DNA of 64,000 nucleotides, from contig NZ_CP133264.1 of NCBI RefSeq assembly GCF_030915445.1, positions 2,046,001 to 2,110,000 on the forward strand. Direction: 5' to 3'. Position numbers and translations under genes: made by a program. The notes under the pieces were generated by a model. It was not told the origin of the DNA. It worked only from the letters and a program-made list of their open reading frames with translations, and searched no databases. Origin of the DNA: Clostridium sp. OS1-26. Lineage in GTDB: Bacteria; Bacillota; Clostridia; Clostridiales; Clostridiaceae. Of this stretch, positions 16,569-26,220 are shown piece by piece (position 1 is the stretch's first letter; every line of letters starts with the position of its first letter).

Positions 16569-16643
16569 TTGTGCTGTCAATAAGTATTAGAACTGCAATA
16601 GAGCAAGTTTATTATTAGGTAAATCCCAAGGAGGTATTAAGTA

Positions 16644-19508
16644 ATGTTTAACTTTGGTAATGCCAACGAGAATCAACGGTTAGCTATTGAAACTTCAGAT
16701 GGGCCTGTGCTTATAACCGCTGGTCCGGGAACAGGTAAAACCTATACCCTAGTTCAACGTGCTATTTATTTGATTCAGGAACGAGGAGTTATGCCTGAAC
16801 GTATTATGATGGCTACTTTTACGGAAAAAGCGGCAAAGGAACTCATAACAAGAATTACAAATGAGCTTGATGCTAGAGGAATCCAAGTAAACATAAATGA
16901 AATGTATATAGGAACGTTCCATTCACTTTGCTTGCGGATTATAAAAGAAAACCTTGAATATACTCGACTTAAAAAGAATTATCGTACTCTGGACGCTTTT
17001 GACCAGAGCTATACTGTATTCCAGAACATTAAACGGTTCAACAGCATTGACGGTATAGACTTGGTACTATCAAATGGAGGCGCTTGGCGCAACGCAGGCG
17101 AGATATGTGGCTTAGTCAACAACCTATCTGAGGAGATGATAGAGCCTTCTGATTTAAAAGCAGACCCAGACAAACAAATTTCAGCTCTCGGGAGTATTTT
17201 AGAAACATATAAATCGGTATTAGCTGAAAACAATCTTATGGATTTCTCGGCTATTCAGGTTGAAGCTTATTGGTTGCTAATAAACAATCCGTCCGTTTTA
17301 TCAGAGATACAAAGTAAAATCAGATACATAATGGTTGATGAGTACCAGGATACAAACTTTATTCAAGAACAAATAGTATTTCTTCTTGGTAATAATCATC
17401 AGAACATCTGCGTTGTTGGTGACGATGACCAAGGGCTGTATCGCTTTAGAGGTGCAACCATCCGTAATATACTTGAGTTCCCTTCGAAGTTTGACAAAGG
17501 TGTCTGCAAAGTTATACCTCTTGATGTGAATTACCGTTCAAATAGCAACATAGTTGACTTCTACAACACTTGGATGTCAACCACTGATGGTGCTCGTTTC
17601 CGCTTTCGCTGGAGAGGGTTTCGCTTTGACAAAACAATTAAACCTCACGTCAAGTCTAATTTAAAAAGTCCTGCAGTAGTTAAGTTATCGAGCGTAGAAG
17701 ATGTTGAAGAGTGGTATGAAAAGATTTTAGGTTTTATAACCGAACTAAAACACTCAGGGAAGCTGACTGATTACAACCAACTCGCATTTCTATTTAACTC
17801 AGTAAAGCACGAACGTGTTGTAGGGCTTGCTAACTTCTTAGAGAAGAATGGAATACAGGTTTACTCTCCACGTTCTGATATGTTCTTTCAGCGTGAAGAG
17901 ATTAAACTCTTAATAGGCTGTCTTATGCTAATGTTTCCTACCTATGTACTGGGGTTGGAACAAGGGAAGTATGATTTTATCCGCCCAGAACACTATAATT
18001 ACTTCCGAAGCTGTATTGTAAGGGCGAATGAATACCTAGTTAAGCCTGAGTCTGCGGATTTTCGTAATTGGATACGGCACCGAGGGAAGATACACACTAA
18101 CCTTAAAGGAACAACTGATTACGCTTACTCAGGGTTGATTTATCAGATGTTTGAGTTTGCACCGTTTTCAGGGATTATTGATACTGATATGACGGCCGGT
18201 GTTGTTGATGTGCGGCCAGCACGCAATATCGCATTATTTACTCAGGTTGTAGGCAAGTTTGAGTACCTGCACCGCATAGACGTTTTAAGTGAGAAGCACA
18301 TAAACAATAACACAGAGTGGTTTTTTAACCTTTATTTGAAGCTATTATTCGATGGTGGTATATCAGAGTATGAGGATGATGCTGAGTACGCTCCAAGCGG
18401 TTGTGTTTCGTTTATGACAATACACCAGTCAAAGGGGATGGAGTTTCCTATTGTATTCGTTGACTCTCTAAGCAATATACCTAGGAAATCTTACAAAGAT
18501 TTATTAAGAACTGTTGAGGAAAAGTATTTTAAGCGGCCTGCATTTGAACCTCACGACGATACAAAGTTCTTTGACTTTTGGAGACTGTACTATACAGCAT
18601 TTTCACGTGCGCAAGATTTGTTAATTCTTACCTGTAATGAGGATAAGCGTACTCCGAGTATGTACTTTAGCGAGATATATGGCGACTTACCTAGCATAGA
18701 TAGCGAAGAGTTTGATTTATCCGAGTTTAATTTTAAAGTAGTTAAAGATGTTAATCTCAAGGACGCATTTTCATTTACATCACATATTTCTGTATATGAA
18801 ACGTGTTCAATACAATACAAGCTATTCAAAGAGTTAGGGTTCGCACCTGTGCGTGTAAGTGCTATGTTATTCGGTATGCTTGTACACCAGACGATTGAGG
18901 ATGTACATCGTGCGGCTCTTCGTAGTGAAGAACATCTAATAACACCTGATAATATAACTGTATGGTTCGATTCAAACTATACTTCGCTAACTAAGAGTGA
19001 ACGCACATATCTTGCTGAGCCTCAGAGAAATGCGGCACTCAAGCAAGTCTTACGTTATGCTGAACGACAAGCTACACATTGGAATACGATAAAAGAGGCC
19101 GAGGTCAATGTTAGTCTTGTAAAGCCAGACTACATAATTGAAGGCACTATCGACCTTATTAAAGGTGAAGGGGATACTGTTGAACTTGTAGACTTTAAGT
19201 CTGAAAAGAAGCCAGATATGATTAAAGATGTAGAGAGGTTGGAACACTATCGAGGCCAATTACAGGTATACGCACACCTTGTAGAGAAGCGCACGGGGCA
19301 AAAGGTAAGTAAAATGCATCTTTACTATACAGGTGAAGAAACAGGGGTTCCGACTATTACATATCCTTATCAGAAATCATCTGTCGATGCAACTATTGCA
19401 GCGTTTGATGATACAGTTCATAAGATTTTACGTAAAGAATATAAACAGAAAGCGGCTTCCTTAAAGACCTGTAATGAATGTGACTTTAGGTTTTATTGTG
19501 GAAAATAA
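16644..19508 (+). CDS. UvrD-like helicase fused to a Cas4/AddB-type Fe-S nuclease
   Basis: This 954-residue protein has all superfamily 1 helicase motifs: Walker A AGPGTGKTYT (residue ~26), IMVDEYQDTN, VVGDDDQGLYRFRGA, LDVNYRSN, MTIHQSKGMEFPIVFVDS and YYTAFSRAQDLLIL. The C-terminal third is a PD-(D/E)xK nuclease with ELVDFKSEKKPD and GQLQVYAHLVEKRTG. It ends CNECDFRFYCGK, which together with the Cys of YETCSIQYK fits the four-Cys cluster of Cas4 and AddB nucleases. It therefore resembles AddA/AddB-type end processing in one chain. It is followed after 24 bases by type III mod and res genes, suggesting that it degrades DNA cut by that system or acts as its accessory subunit. Confidence 0.85.
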   Translation: MFNFGNANENQRLAIETSDGPVLITAGPGTGKTYTLVQRAIYLIQERGVMPERIMMATFTEKAAKELITRITNELDARGIQVNINEMYIGTFHSLCLRIIKENLEYTRLKKNYRTLDAFDQSYTVFQNIKRFNSIDGIDLVLSNGGAWRNAGEICGLVNNLSEEMIEPSDLKADPDKQISALGSILETYKSVLAENNLMDFSAIQVEAYWLLINNPSVLSEIQSKIRYIMVDEYQDTNFIQEQIVFLLGNNHQNICVVGDDDQGLYRFRGATIRNILEFPSKFDKGVCKVIPLDVNYRSNSNIVDFYNTWMSTTDGARFRFRWRGFRFDKTIKPHVKSNLKSPAVVKLSSVEDVEEWYEKILGFITELKHSGKLTDYNQLAFLFNSVKHERVVGLANFLEKNGIQVYSPRSDMFFQREEIKLLIGCLMLMFPTYVLGLEQGKYDFIRPEHYNYFRSCIVRANEYLVKPESADFRNWIRHRGKIHTNLKGTTDYAYSGLIYQMFEFAPFSGIIDTDMTAGVVDVRPARNIALFTQVVGKFEYLHRIDVLSEKHINNNTEWFFNLYLKLLFDGGISEYEDDAEYAPSGCVSFMTIHQSKGMEFPIVFVDSLSNIPRKSYKDLLRTVEEKYFKRPAFEPHDDTKFFDFWRLYYTAFSRAQDLLILTCNEDKRTPSMYFSEIYGDLPSIDSEEFDLSEFNFKVVKDVNLKDAFSFTSHISVYETCSIQYKLFKELGFAPVRVSAMLFGMLVHQTIEDVHRAALRSEEHLITPDNITVWFDSNYTSLTKSERTYLAEPQRNAALKQVLRYAERQATHWNTIKEAEVNVSLVKPDYIIEGTIDLIKGEGDTVELVDFKSEKKPDMIKDVERLEHYRGQLQVYAHLVEKRTGQKVSKMHLYYTGEETGVPTITYPYQKSSVDATIAAFDDTVHKILRKEYKQKAASLKTCNECDFRFYCGK

Positions 19509-19532
19509 AATAAGTTTGGAGGAAAGACAACA

Positions 19533-21326
19533 ATGAATGAACAAATCACTTTTGAATTTAACGAGCGTCCGACAATTAAAGGATTCCCTGAGTTACGTTG
19601 GACAGGAAAGCGCCCTTATCGTTCGACACAGTATTTCCCTGCTCAACTTAGGGAACGCTATGGCGAGGAGCAAGACGGTTGGATAAATAAGATATTTTGG
19701 GGCGATAACCTACAAGTAATGAGCCATCTATTAAGGGAGTTCAGGGGTAAAGTTGACCTCATCTATATTGACCCACCTTTTGATTCTAAAGCTAACTACA
19801 AGAAGAAGATTGCACTGAGAGGACAGACGGTAACAAATGATAGCACCTCTTTTGAAGAGAAACAGTATGGAGATATTTGGACAAACGACGAGTACCTGCA
19901 GTTTATGTATGAAAGACTTATTCTTATGAGGGAATTGTTATCAGATACCGGTTGTATATATTTACATTGTGATTATCACAAAGCACATTACCTAAGAGCT
20001 ATAATGGATGAAGTATTTGGTGCCGATAACCATTTAAACTCGCTTGTTTGGATGTATAATACAAGAAGTGCAATTAAAAGCAGTTGGAAAAGAACCCACG
20101 ATGATATTCTGTTTTATAAAAAACTAGGTATGCCTGTGTTCAACTGGAATGACGAAATGGTTATTGAACCGCTTTCTGAGAACACTATAAAGAAATATAA
20201 ATATGAAGATGAAATAGGACGCTATCGTTTGAGCGGCAGAAATATCAAAGGAAGTCCAATAAAAAGTGCAAAAGATGTCAGCCCTGAATACGAGATTACA
20301 AACCCTGAATGGGTAGTTAGAGATTACCTTCGTGAAGGCAAGTCTGCAAGTGACTATTTCTTTATAGATATTGAAAATCAAGCATCATCTGTTCGTACAA
20401 ACTATCCTACCCAAAAACCTGAGGAGTTGCTATATAAATTGATTAGTGCATCAACTAATAAAGGTGACATTGTTTTCGACTGTTTTATGGGCAGCGGCAC
20501 GGCCCAAGCCGTGGCAATGAAATTAGGGCGCCGCTTTATTGGTGCGGACATAAACCTCGGAGCTATTCAAACGACTACAAAGCGTTTGCTTTCGGTTGCC
20601 TCAGAAGCTGAGTCAAGTGATGAAACAAGATACACAAGTTTTGAAGTTTACAATGTAAATAACTATGATTTCTTCCGAAACCCACTAGAAGCACGCGAAC
20701 TCCTAATTGAAGCACTCGAGGTTCAGCCATTCTCACAGAGTGATATATGGGACGGTGAACTTGACGGCAGAATGGTAAAGATTATGCCAGTTAACCGTAT
20801 AGCTACAAAGGCTGATTTAGAAGAACTAAAAGCTAATTTACCTTATAAGGTTTACGAAAAGAGGAAAGAGGAGAACCCGAGTCAACCCGTAGAGAGGATT
20901 ACGATTATCTGTATGGGACACGAAGCTGATTTAAAAGCCTCACTTGAACAAGAACTCCCTGAGTATAAACTTGATATTCAAATCGTTGACATACTTCGTG
21001 ACAAGGCCGAGTTACAGTTGAAGCGTGAAGCCGAAGCGGACATTGCTATCGAAGGTAACAAACTTGTAGTTCGAGCTTTTTATCCGTTAAACTTGATGCA
21101 GAAGCTTTCTTTACAGAAGGAATATGTAGAGGACTGGAAGCAACTTGTTGAGTCGATAATGATTGATTGGAATTACGACGGGGCCGTTATGCAGCCGACT
21201 GTAACGGACGTTCCGGGTAAAAAAGAAGTAGTGACAGGAGTTTATGACATTCCTGACGGAGTTGGAACAATTAAAGTCAAGATAACTGACCTGCTATCTG
21301 AGTCTCTGGAAGTGGAGGTGCGATAA
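19533..21326 (+). CDS. mod: Type III restriction system DNA methyltransferase (Mod)
   Basis: This 597-residue beta-class amino-methyltransferase recognises and methylates adenine for a type III system. The catalytic motif DLIYIDPPFDSKANYKKK lies near residue 76, before the cofactor motif VFDCFMGSGTAQAVAMKLGR near 313, the beta-class order. NKIFWGDNLQVMSHLL is the usual preceding segment. The region between holds the variable target-recognition part, and the final ~200 residues (IVDILRDKAELQLKREAEAD) are an extra domain. GGAGG precedes the ATG. Its stop overlaps the start of res by 1 base (TAATG). The recognition sequence cannot be predicted. Confidence 0.9.
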   Translation: MNEQITFEFNERPTIKGFPELRWTGKRPYRSTQYFPAQLRERYGEEQDGWINKIFWGDNLQVMSHLLREFRGKVDLIYIDPPFDSKANYKKKIALRGQTVTNDSTSFEEKQYGDIWTNDEYLQFMYERLILMRELLSDTGCIYLHCDYHKAHYLRAIMDEVFGADNHLNSLVWMYNTRSAIKSSWKRTHDDILFYKKLGMPVFNWNDEMVIEPLSENTIKKYKYEDEIGRYRLSGRNIKGSPIKSAKDVSPEYEITNPEWVVRDYLREGKSASDYFFIDIENQASSVRTNYPTQKPEELLYKLISASTNKGDIVFDCFMGSGTAQAVAMKLGRRFIGADINLGAIQTTTKRLLSVASEAESSDETRYTSFEVYNVNNYDFFRNPLEARELLIEALEVQPFSQSDIWDGELDGRMVKIMPVNRIATKADLEELKANLPYKVYEKRKEENPSQPVERITIICMGHEADLKASLEQELPEYKLDIQIVDILRDKAELQLKREAEADIAIEGNKLVVRAFYPLNLMQKLSLQKEYVEDWKQLVESIMIDWNYDGAVMQPTVTDVPGKKEVVTGVYDIPDGVGTIKVKITDLLSESLEVEVR

Positions 21327-23986
21327 TGGCAACTGAAACTACTGAAAACTTTGCCTTCTATGAACAATTATTATTATTTTATCAGAACAACCGTAAGAAG
21401 ATTCGTTCTCGATATAATGATTTAACAAAAAAGTTTCTAGCTTATAACGATAGAGAAGAGAATCCTGATGCGTTCCTGCGTCTGCCACAGTTTGAAGCTC
21501 TTGAAATGTATGTGTTTATTAAAGAGTTTATGGGCAATGCACAGGTTTACGAAATGTTTGATGACTGGCGCAATCACAGAGATAGGTTTTCAGATGCGTC
21601 GTACTATTCAATAAATAAAAATGGTCAAGTTTCTTTATTTGATTATAGAGCGAGTGCTGAAGGTAAAAGTATATACCTACCTAAAGCAGTTGAAAAGCAG
21701 ACTGATATACTATTTAAGCAAATGAAGAAATATAAAGAAGATTATCCCAACTATATTTATGCTCTAACTATGGGACTTGGTAAAACCATCCTAATGGCTA
21801 CCTGTATATTTTATGAGTTCTTGCTTGCTAACAAATACCCCAAAGACAAGCGGTTCTGCCACAATGCTCTTGTCTTTGCACCAGATAAAACAGTTCTGCA
21901 GTCTTTAAGAGAGATAATTACTTTTGATAAAACAAAGGTAGTTCCTCCAGAGTATGCAAAGGTGCTTGACGCTAACATAAAGTTTCACTTCTTAGAAGAG
22001 AGTGGTACAACATTACATACTTTAGACGACTCAGACTTTAACATAGTTATCTCAAATACACAGAAGATTATTGTAAAGAAGAAACGCAAGGAGGAGAAAC
22101 CAGCTAATGTTCTATTCCAAAGTGGTTCGCTTCTATCGTCTGTCTATGGTGATGAGGACGATGATGATGTAAATGATGATTCCTCTTTAATGGATAATCA
22201 GCGATTCAAAAAACTTTGTCGTCTTAAACAACTTGGAGTATATGTGGACGAAGCTCATCACCTTTTTGGTGCCGACCTTGAAAAACAGATACGTGCTACT
22301 AGCGAGAAGAAAACAAGTCTAAGAGATACAATAAATATGCTTGCAAACAGCACTTCTATTGTTGCTTGTTATAACTATACTGGAACACCATATGTAAATA
22401 AGCAACTTCTTCCAGAGGTTGTATATGCTTATGGGCTAAAAGAGTCCATTGTGAATGGATTTCTTAAAGATGCTGATTTAAAAGCGTTTGAGAACGTAAA
22501 GAGCGAGGAGTTCCTACGAGCAGCTATCACTATGTTTTGGAAGACCTACGGTGAGAAATCCTATGAGGGTTTATTGGCAAAGCTCGCAATATTTGCTACT
22601 ACCATTGATGAGGCTAATAACGAAGTTAGACCTGTAGTTGAAAAAATCCTTGCCGACTTGGGTATCTCTTCATCAAAGATATTAGTTAATGTAGGTGATG
22701 CGAAGGTAACTAAAGATGATGACATTAGAGATTTTAACAATCTTGATATAGTCGGTACTGAAGGTAGTAAGAAACAAATCATTATCCTCGTAGGTAAAGG
22801 CCGAGAAGGTTGGAATTGTCGTTCTTTATTTGGTGTTGCTATGTTTCGTAGTCCACAGTCTAAAATCTTTGTTCTACAAGCAACAATGCGTTGCTTAAGG
22901 AAAATTACAACTGAACAACTTACCGCTACCGTGTTCTTATCCAAAGACAACTACGATATTCTTGACGCAGAACTTAACAAGAACTTCAATATGGAGATAA
23001 AAGACTTATCTAAGGCTCCTTCTGAGAAGTCTGAACGCTATAAGGTAAGAGTTGTACCTCCAGAACGTGTTATTAAGCTAAAACGTATATGGCGTGAGTA
23101 TGGACTTCTAGAGAAGAATTATACTTCCCCTATTAACTTCGAGTTAAATAATGTTGATTTCCCTAAGTACGCCTCCACAATGTATGAAAAGGATAGCATT
23201 TCACACGAAATGAGTGTCAAGGAAACCAATATCGACCAGTTAAAAGAGCAGATAAAGTATAGTTCCTTTACTCTTGTGGGCGAGATTGCACGCTACCTTA
23301 ACATATCTTGCTTACTCGCAGCTAGAATATTAAGAGACTCAATAGACGGCGAGGAATACATCCTAGAATGTCTAAACAAGTATAATGAACTTCTGGACGA
23401 CATTATCGTACCCAAGATATTCCACGCTCTATTTGAAGTTACAAGTGAAATTAGAACTGAGGACAGAGACATTGTCTTACTCAGAGAACCTAAAACGGCT
23501 GGTTACTATGAGTTTTCAGCAAAACCAGAACTGGTAACAACTAAACAAGACACTCAGTTCCGACCTGCTGAAGTTGAAAAGAGCTTTCACGCAGATACGT
23601 ATTGCTTCGATTCAAAACCAGAGAAAGAATGTTTCTTGCAATATATAACCAATAGCAAGGTTAAAAAAATATACTTTACTGGTATGTTTACAAGTAACCA
23701 AGGTGACCTTTCTATACAGTATTATGACCCGGAATCTCGAAGAATAAGGCATTACTACCCTGATTTCTTTGCAGAGATGTCAGATGGTTCATACCAACTC
23801 ATTGAGGTAAAAGGCGATGACAAGATTGATGATGAGGTAGTAAAGGCAAAAGCAGAGGCTGCTACTCTGATAGCAACTCATAGCGGAGTCACATATAAGA
23901 TGTACGCTGGAAGTGCAATAATGAAGACTAGGATTTTAGAAGTACCTACTGAAGATAGTTACCAAAGAACTCTTGTAGATATATGA
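21326..23986 (+). CDS. res: Type III restriction system helicase-endonuclease (Res)
   Basis: This 886-residue superfamily 2 translocase has Walker A ALTMGLGKTILMAT (near residue 144), motif II YVDEAHHLFG, motif III YNYTGTPY, and GKGREGWNCRSLFGVAMF followed by LQATMRCLRKI as motifs V and VI. At the C-terminus YYPDFFAEMSDGSYQLIEVKG forms a PD-(D/E)xK nuclease, the cleavage site of type III enzymes. With Mod it should cut unmethylated DNA between head-to-head sites using ATP. A charged insert (VYGDEDDDDVNDDSSL) lies between motifs I and II. Translational coupling to mod supports equal production. Confidence 0.9.
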   Translation: MATETTENFAFYEQLLLFYQNNRKKIRSRYNDLTKKFLAYNDREENPDAFLRLPQFEALEMYVFIKEFMGNAQVYEMFDDWRNHRDRFSDASYYSINKNGQVSLFDYRASAEGKSIYLPKAVEKQTDILFKQMKKYKEDYPNYIYALTMGLGKTILMATCIFYEFLLANKYPKDKRFCHNALVFAPDKTVLQSLREIITFDKTKVVPPEYAKVLDANIKFHFLEESGTTLHTLDDSDFNIVISNTQKIIVKKKRKEEKPANVLFQSGSLLSSVYGDEDDDDVNDDSSLMDNQRFKKLCRLKQLGVYVDEAHHLFGADLEKQIRATSEKKTSLRDTINMLANSTSIVACYNYTGTPYVNKQLLPEVVYAYGLKESIVNGFLKDADLKAFENVKSEEFLRAAITMFWKTYGEKSYEGLLAKLAIFATTIDEANNEVRPVVEKILADLGISSSKILVNVGDAKVTKDDDIRDFNNLDIVGTEGSKKQIIILVGKGREGWNCRSLFGVAMFRSPQSKIFVLQATMRCLRKITTEQLTATVFLSKDNYDILDAELNKNFNMEIKDLSKAPSEKSERYKVRVVPPERVIKLKRIWREYGLLEKNYTSPINFELNNVDFPKYASTMYEKDSISHEMSVKETNIDQLKEQIKYSSFTLVGEIARYLNISCLLAARILRDSIDGEEYILECLNKYNELLDDIIVPKIFHALFEVTSEIRTEDRDIVLLREPKTAGYYEFSAKPELVTTKQDTQFRPAEVEKSFHADTYCFDSKPEKECFLQYITNSKVKKIYFTGMFTSNQGDLSIQYYDPESRRIRHYYPDFFAEMSDGSYQLIEVKGDDKIDDEVVKAKAEAATLIATHSGVTYKMYAGSAIMKTRILEVPTEDSYQRTLVDI

Positions 23987-24628
23987 TTTAACTTGAGTAT
24001 ATTTACTGTTGGACTAAGGTCACAATTAGGCCTTTGTAGTTTCCTTTTAGAGTTCAGTTTTGTGTGGGTTAGGTATGTTAGTACAAGTAAGGGCAAAAGA
24101 GTTTGAGAATGTGGCTGGAATGGCTGTGTTGCAAGTACTTTATTTGGTAGCATAAGGCCGATGTGTCTTTGGTAGGTCATTCTTCAATAAGCTTCAAACC
24201 CAGTATTTACAGGCTTAGTAAGTAAAATCACTTCCTGCAATAAGCGAATGATGGATAGACTACACTAAGTAAGTATGACTGAAACCCGCTCAGAAACAGC
24301 TCTATTATGATACACCATAATACAGTCGGGAGCATAACATTTTGACCATATACAGCCACCTGCTACACAGCAGGTGGTTTTTATTTTGGGGCCTTTGCTC
24401 CTATCTCCTATCCCACTAACTCCGACAGGCTTGTGGTTCGTGGCGTGTAATCCAGCAGTAACCTTTGAAATTGATAAAATTTTTACTCAAGTCTTCTAAA
24501 ATACAACAAGCCTATCTAATTATAGTATATAAAATGACAATAGGTGTAACTACGCACTTATAGTGGTAAGTACAGACAGCTCAGGAATTGGCGTGTTTTA
24601 TCGGACTAATTTTAGGAGGTTATATCTT
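23987..24628. other. 640-base gap after the restriction operon
   Basis: It holds a terminator at 24356-24385, one ATTAGGCC motif copy (24025-24032) and no ORF I would support. A minus-strand frame here lacks a ribosome-binding site and coding character. Confidence 0.5.
24356..24385 (+). terminator. Terminator within the element
   Basis: CCACCTGCT-ACAC-AGCAGGTGG, a 9-bp perfect stem, is followed by TTTTTATTTT. It probably ends the mod-res transcript. Confidence 0.85.
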
Positions 24629-24877
24629 ATGAGTATACAGTTCACTAAAAATAGTAATAAAAGTGTAAACAATGTACTTAAAGACAAGATAGTATCTACT
24701 GCAAAGGATTATTGTGAGAATGGTCTTCTGAATATCGGATACACTCTACACTCCAGTGACAGACGATATAGCTATTATACACCTGACAACGAACTTCCTG
24801 CACTTGTGATATGCTCCGTGAATAACGATATTGTAGATACATACGACATATATCAAGATGCTGAACATACTAAATAG
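24629..24877 (+). CDS. Small protein of unknown function
   Basis: Not recognised. It has 82 residues, opening MSIQFTKNSNKSVNNVLKDK, with TAKDYCENGLLNIGYTLHSS and a tail rich in Asp and Tyr. GGAGGT lies 9 bases before the ATG at 24629; longer in-frame readings have no ribosome-binding site. It stands alone between the restriction operon and the HTH gene. No membrane segment or known motif is visible. Confidence 0.55.
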   Translation: MSIQFTKNSNKSVNNVLKDKIVSTAKDYCENGLLNIGYTLHSSDRRYSYYTPDNELPALVICSVNNDIVDTYDIYQDAEHTK

Positions 24878-25007
24878 GCTGGTCTTTATTCGCACCATAT
24901 TTTAAAGGCTCTAAAACGACCCACAGCGTATTTCAAGTTTAAGGACATATAAATACTCAAGGATTATCACTGAAATTCAATGAAGGCTATTCTGGGGGGT
25001 TTAGAAT

Positions 25008-25177
25008 ATGATGCAGGACAAGTTGAACACCAAAGAAGAAATCCAATCAGGTAAGAATGTAGGTTTTCGGCTATTAGGCGGGTTACAGGATACCTTACAG
25101 ACGATGTTAAGATGATGAACAACGCCAAGCAGTCAGAAGTTGCTGAGCGTGTTAAGCACTCATCAGTAACCAAGTAA
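25008..25177 (+). pseudogene. Frame-disrupted short ORF resembling the NrdD glycyl-radical tail
   Basis: A GGGGGG ribosome-binding site and two ATGs open a frame reading MMQDKLNTKEEIQSGKNVGF. The continuation in another frame, RRVTGYLTDDVKMMNNAKQS then EVAERVKH, resembles the C-terminus of anaerobic ribonucleotide reductase, where R-V-x-G-Y-L carries the glycyl radical and E-R-V-K-H follows. Neither frame alone spans both parts. It may be a decayed small glycyl-radical 'spare part' or a mis-sequenced small gene. The resemblance is by eye only. Confidence 0.35.
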
Positions 25178-25297
25178 GGTTTTATTTATTGACTCCTCCA
25201 TTTTTTATATACATCCTTTTTCAAAGAACGCTCTCTTACACATTGAGGGCGTTCTTTATTTGCCCTAAAAATTAGCATTAGGCCGACCTATTATATA

Positions 25298-25366
25298 AAA
25301 TATCACAATAATCACATTTAGCACATTTATAACAGTTGTGTGCTAAATGTGATTATTGTGATATTT
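25298..25366. repeat. Perfect 28-bp inverted repeat before the HTH gene
   Basis: The two 28-base arms (25298-25325 and 25339-25366) are exact complements separated by 13 bases. Each arm holds three CACA steps at 9-10 base spacing (TCACA, TCACA, GCACA). There is no T tract after it, so it is unlikely to be a terminator. It ends about 8 bases before the AAAGGAG site of the HTH gene, as for an operator or a structured site for a recombination accessory protein. Confidence 0.75.
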
Positions 25367-25387
25367 GTTAAAAAGGAGTGATTACTT

Positions 25388-25843
25388 ATGAATTTACAAG
25401 AGTATAATCTTCGTGTAGGCGATGTAGCCTATCAGCTAAAAGTGACACCAATGACTGTCATTCGATGGGCCGATAAAGGTGACTTGTACTGCGTAAAGGT
25501 AGGTGCATCTAGGCGATTTAGACAAGAAGATATTGACGACTTCTTGAAGTCTAAGCAGAACCCGCAGAAGCCTAAAGAACCTGAACCTGTTTACAATGGT
25601 CCGCCAGCTGAGGAGTGCGGGTTTGGTGATGATATAGACGCATGGAAAACTGAGATGCGAGAGCTTCGTGCAAAAGCAACGGCTGAAATCGAGGCCGATA
25701 GAGCTATGAAAGCAAGTTTAGTAAAAGTTCCTGAACCTGTATCAAATATAACCAATAAGTATTATAGAGGTCCATTTCCAAGCGAGCTTGCCGAACTACT
25801 TGATGTCTACGATGATGATTATGATGGAGAAAAAGAAGAATAA
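25388..25843 (+). CDS. Excisionase/MerR-like HTH DNA-binding protein
   Basis: This 151-residue protein has an N-terminal winged HTH_17-type domain: LRVGDVAYQLKVTPMTVIRW (residues 9-28), then GDLYCVKVGASRRFRQEDID, the typical excisionase/MerR pattern. The rest is charged and probably flexible, with a helix around WKTEMRELRAKATAEIEADR and an acidic end. Such proteins bind repeated DNA sites and bend DNA. Here the 28-bp palindrome immediately upstream is the obvious candidate site. It is therefore the best candidate in this element for a recombination directionality factor, although serine-recombinase factors are too diverse to identify by sequence. A terminator follows. Confidence 0.75.
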   Translation: MNLQEYNLRVGDVAYQLKVTPMTVIRWADKGDLYCVKVGASRRFRQEDIDDFLKSKQNPQKPKEPEPVYNGPPAEECGFGDDIDAWKTEMRELRAKATAEIEADRAMKASLVKVPEPVSNITNKYYRGPFPSELAELLDVYDDDYDGEKEE

Positions 25844-25847
25844 CAAA

Positions 25848-25888
25848 AACAACGCAGTAGCAAGGTTTTGACTACTGCGTTGTTTCTA
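25848..25888 (+). terminator. Terminator after the excisionase-like gene
   Basis: AACAACGCAGTAG pairs perfectly with CTACTGCGTTGTT around an 11-base loop, then TCTATTTT. Confidence 0.85.
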
Positions 25889-26220
25889 TTTTAACTGTCT
25901 CCGGGGCCGACATATAACATTTCTCCACTAACACCCGTAGTAGGTGGGATTACAAGCTCATTTACAGTATAGAACCCTAACTCAACTACTAATCAGGCCT
26001 TGGCACAATACTTAATAATTACACAACTGGGTGCAGGTAACTATAAGTATGCAAGTAAAGGGGTCAGCTGAGCTGTTCCCTCCGTTCCAACAGGTGTTTC
26101 AGCTTCACTTTTGTAACATAATTGAAGGCCTTTGAAGAACTATGTTTATGTTAGGTTTTCCTTATAACAGTAAGGTTTTATTGGCAATCATATAGTTATT
26201 ATGTGGGACCTTTGTAAGTA
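25889..26220. other. 330-base gap between converging genes
   Basis: No ORF, clear promoter or T-tailed hairpin was found in it. Confidence 0.4.

Noticed and set aside
22561..22950. 129-codon minus-strand ORF
   Set aside because: It is antisense to the res helicase motifs and has no independent support.
24967..25173. 68-codon minus-strand ORF opposite the NrdD-like fragment
   Set aside because: No ribosome-binding site; the plus strand has a strong one and family-like residues.
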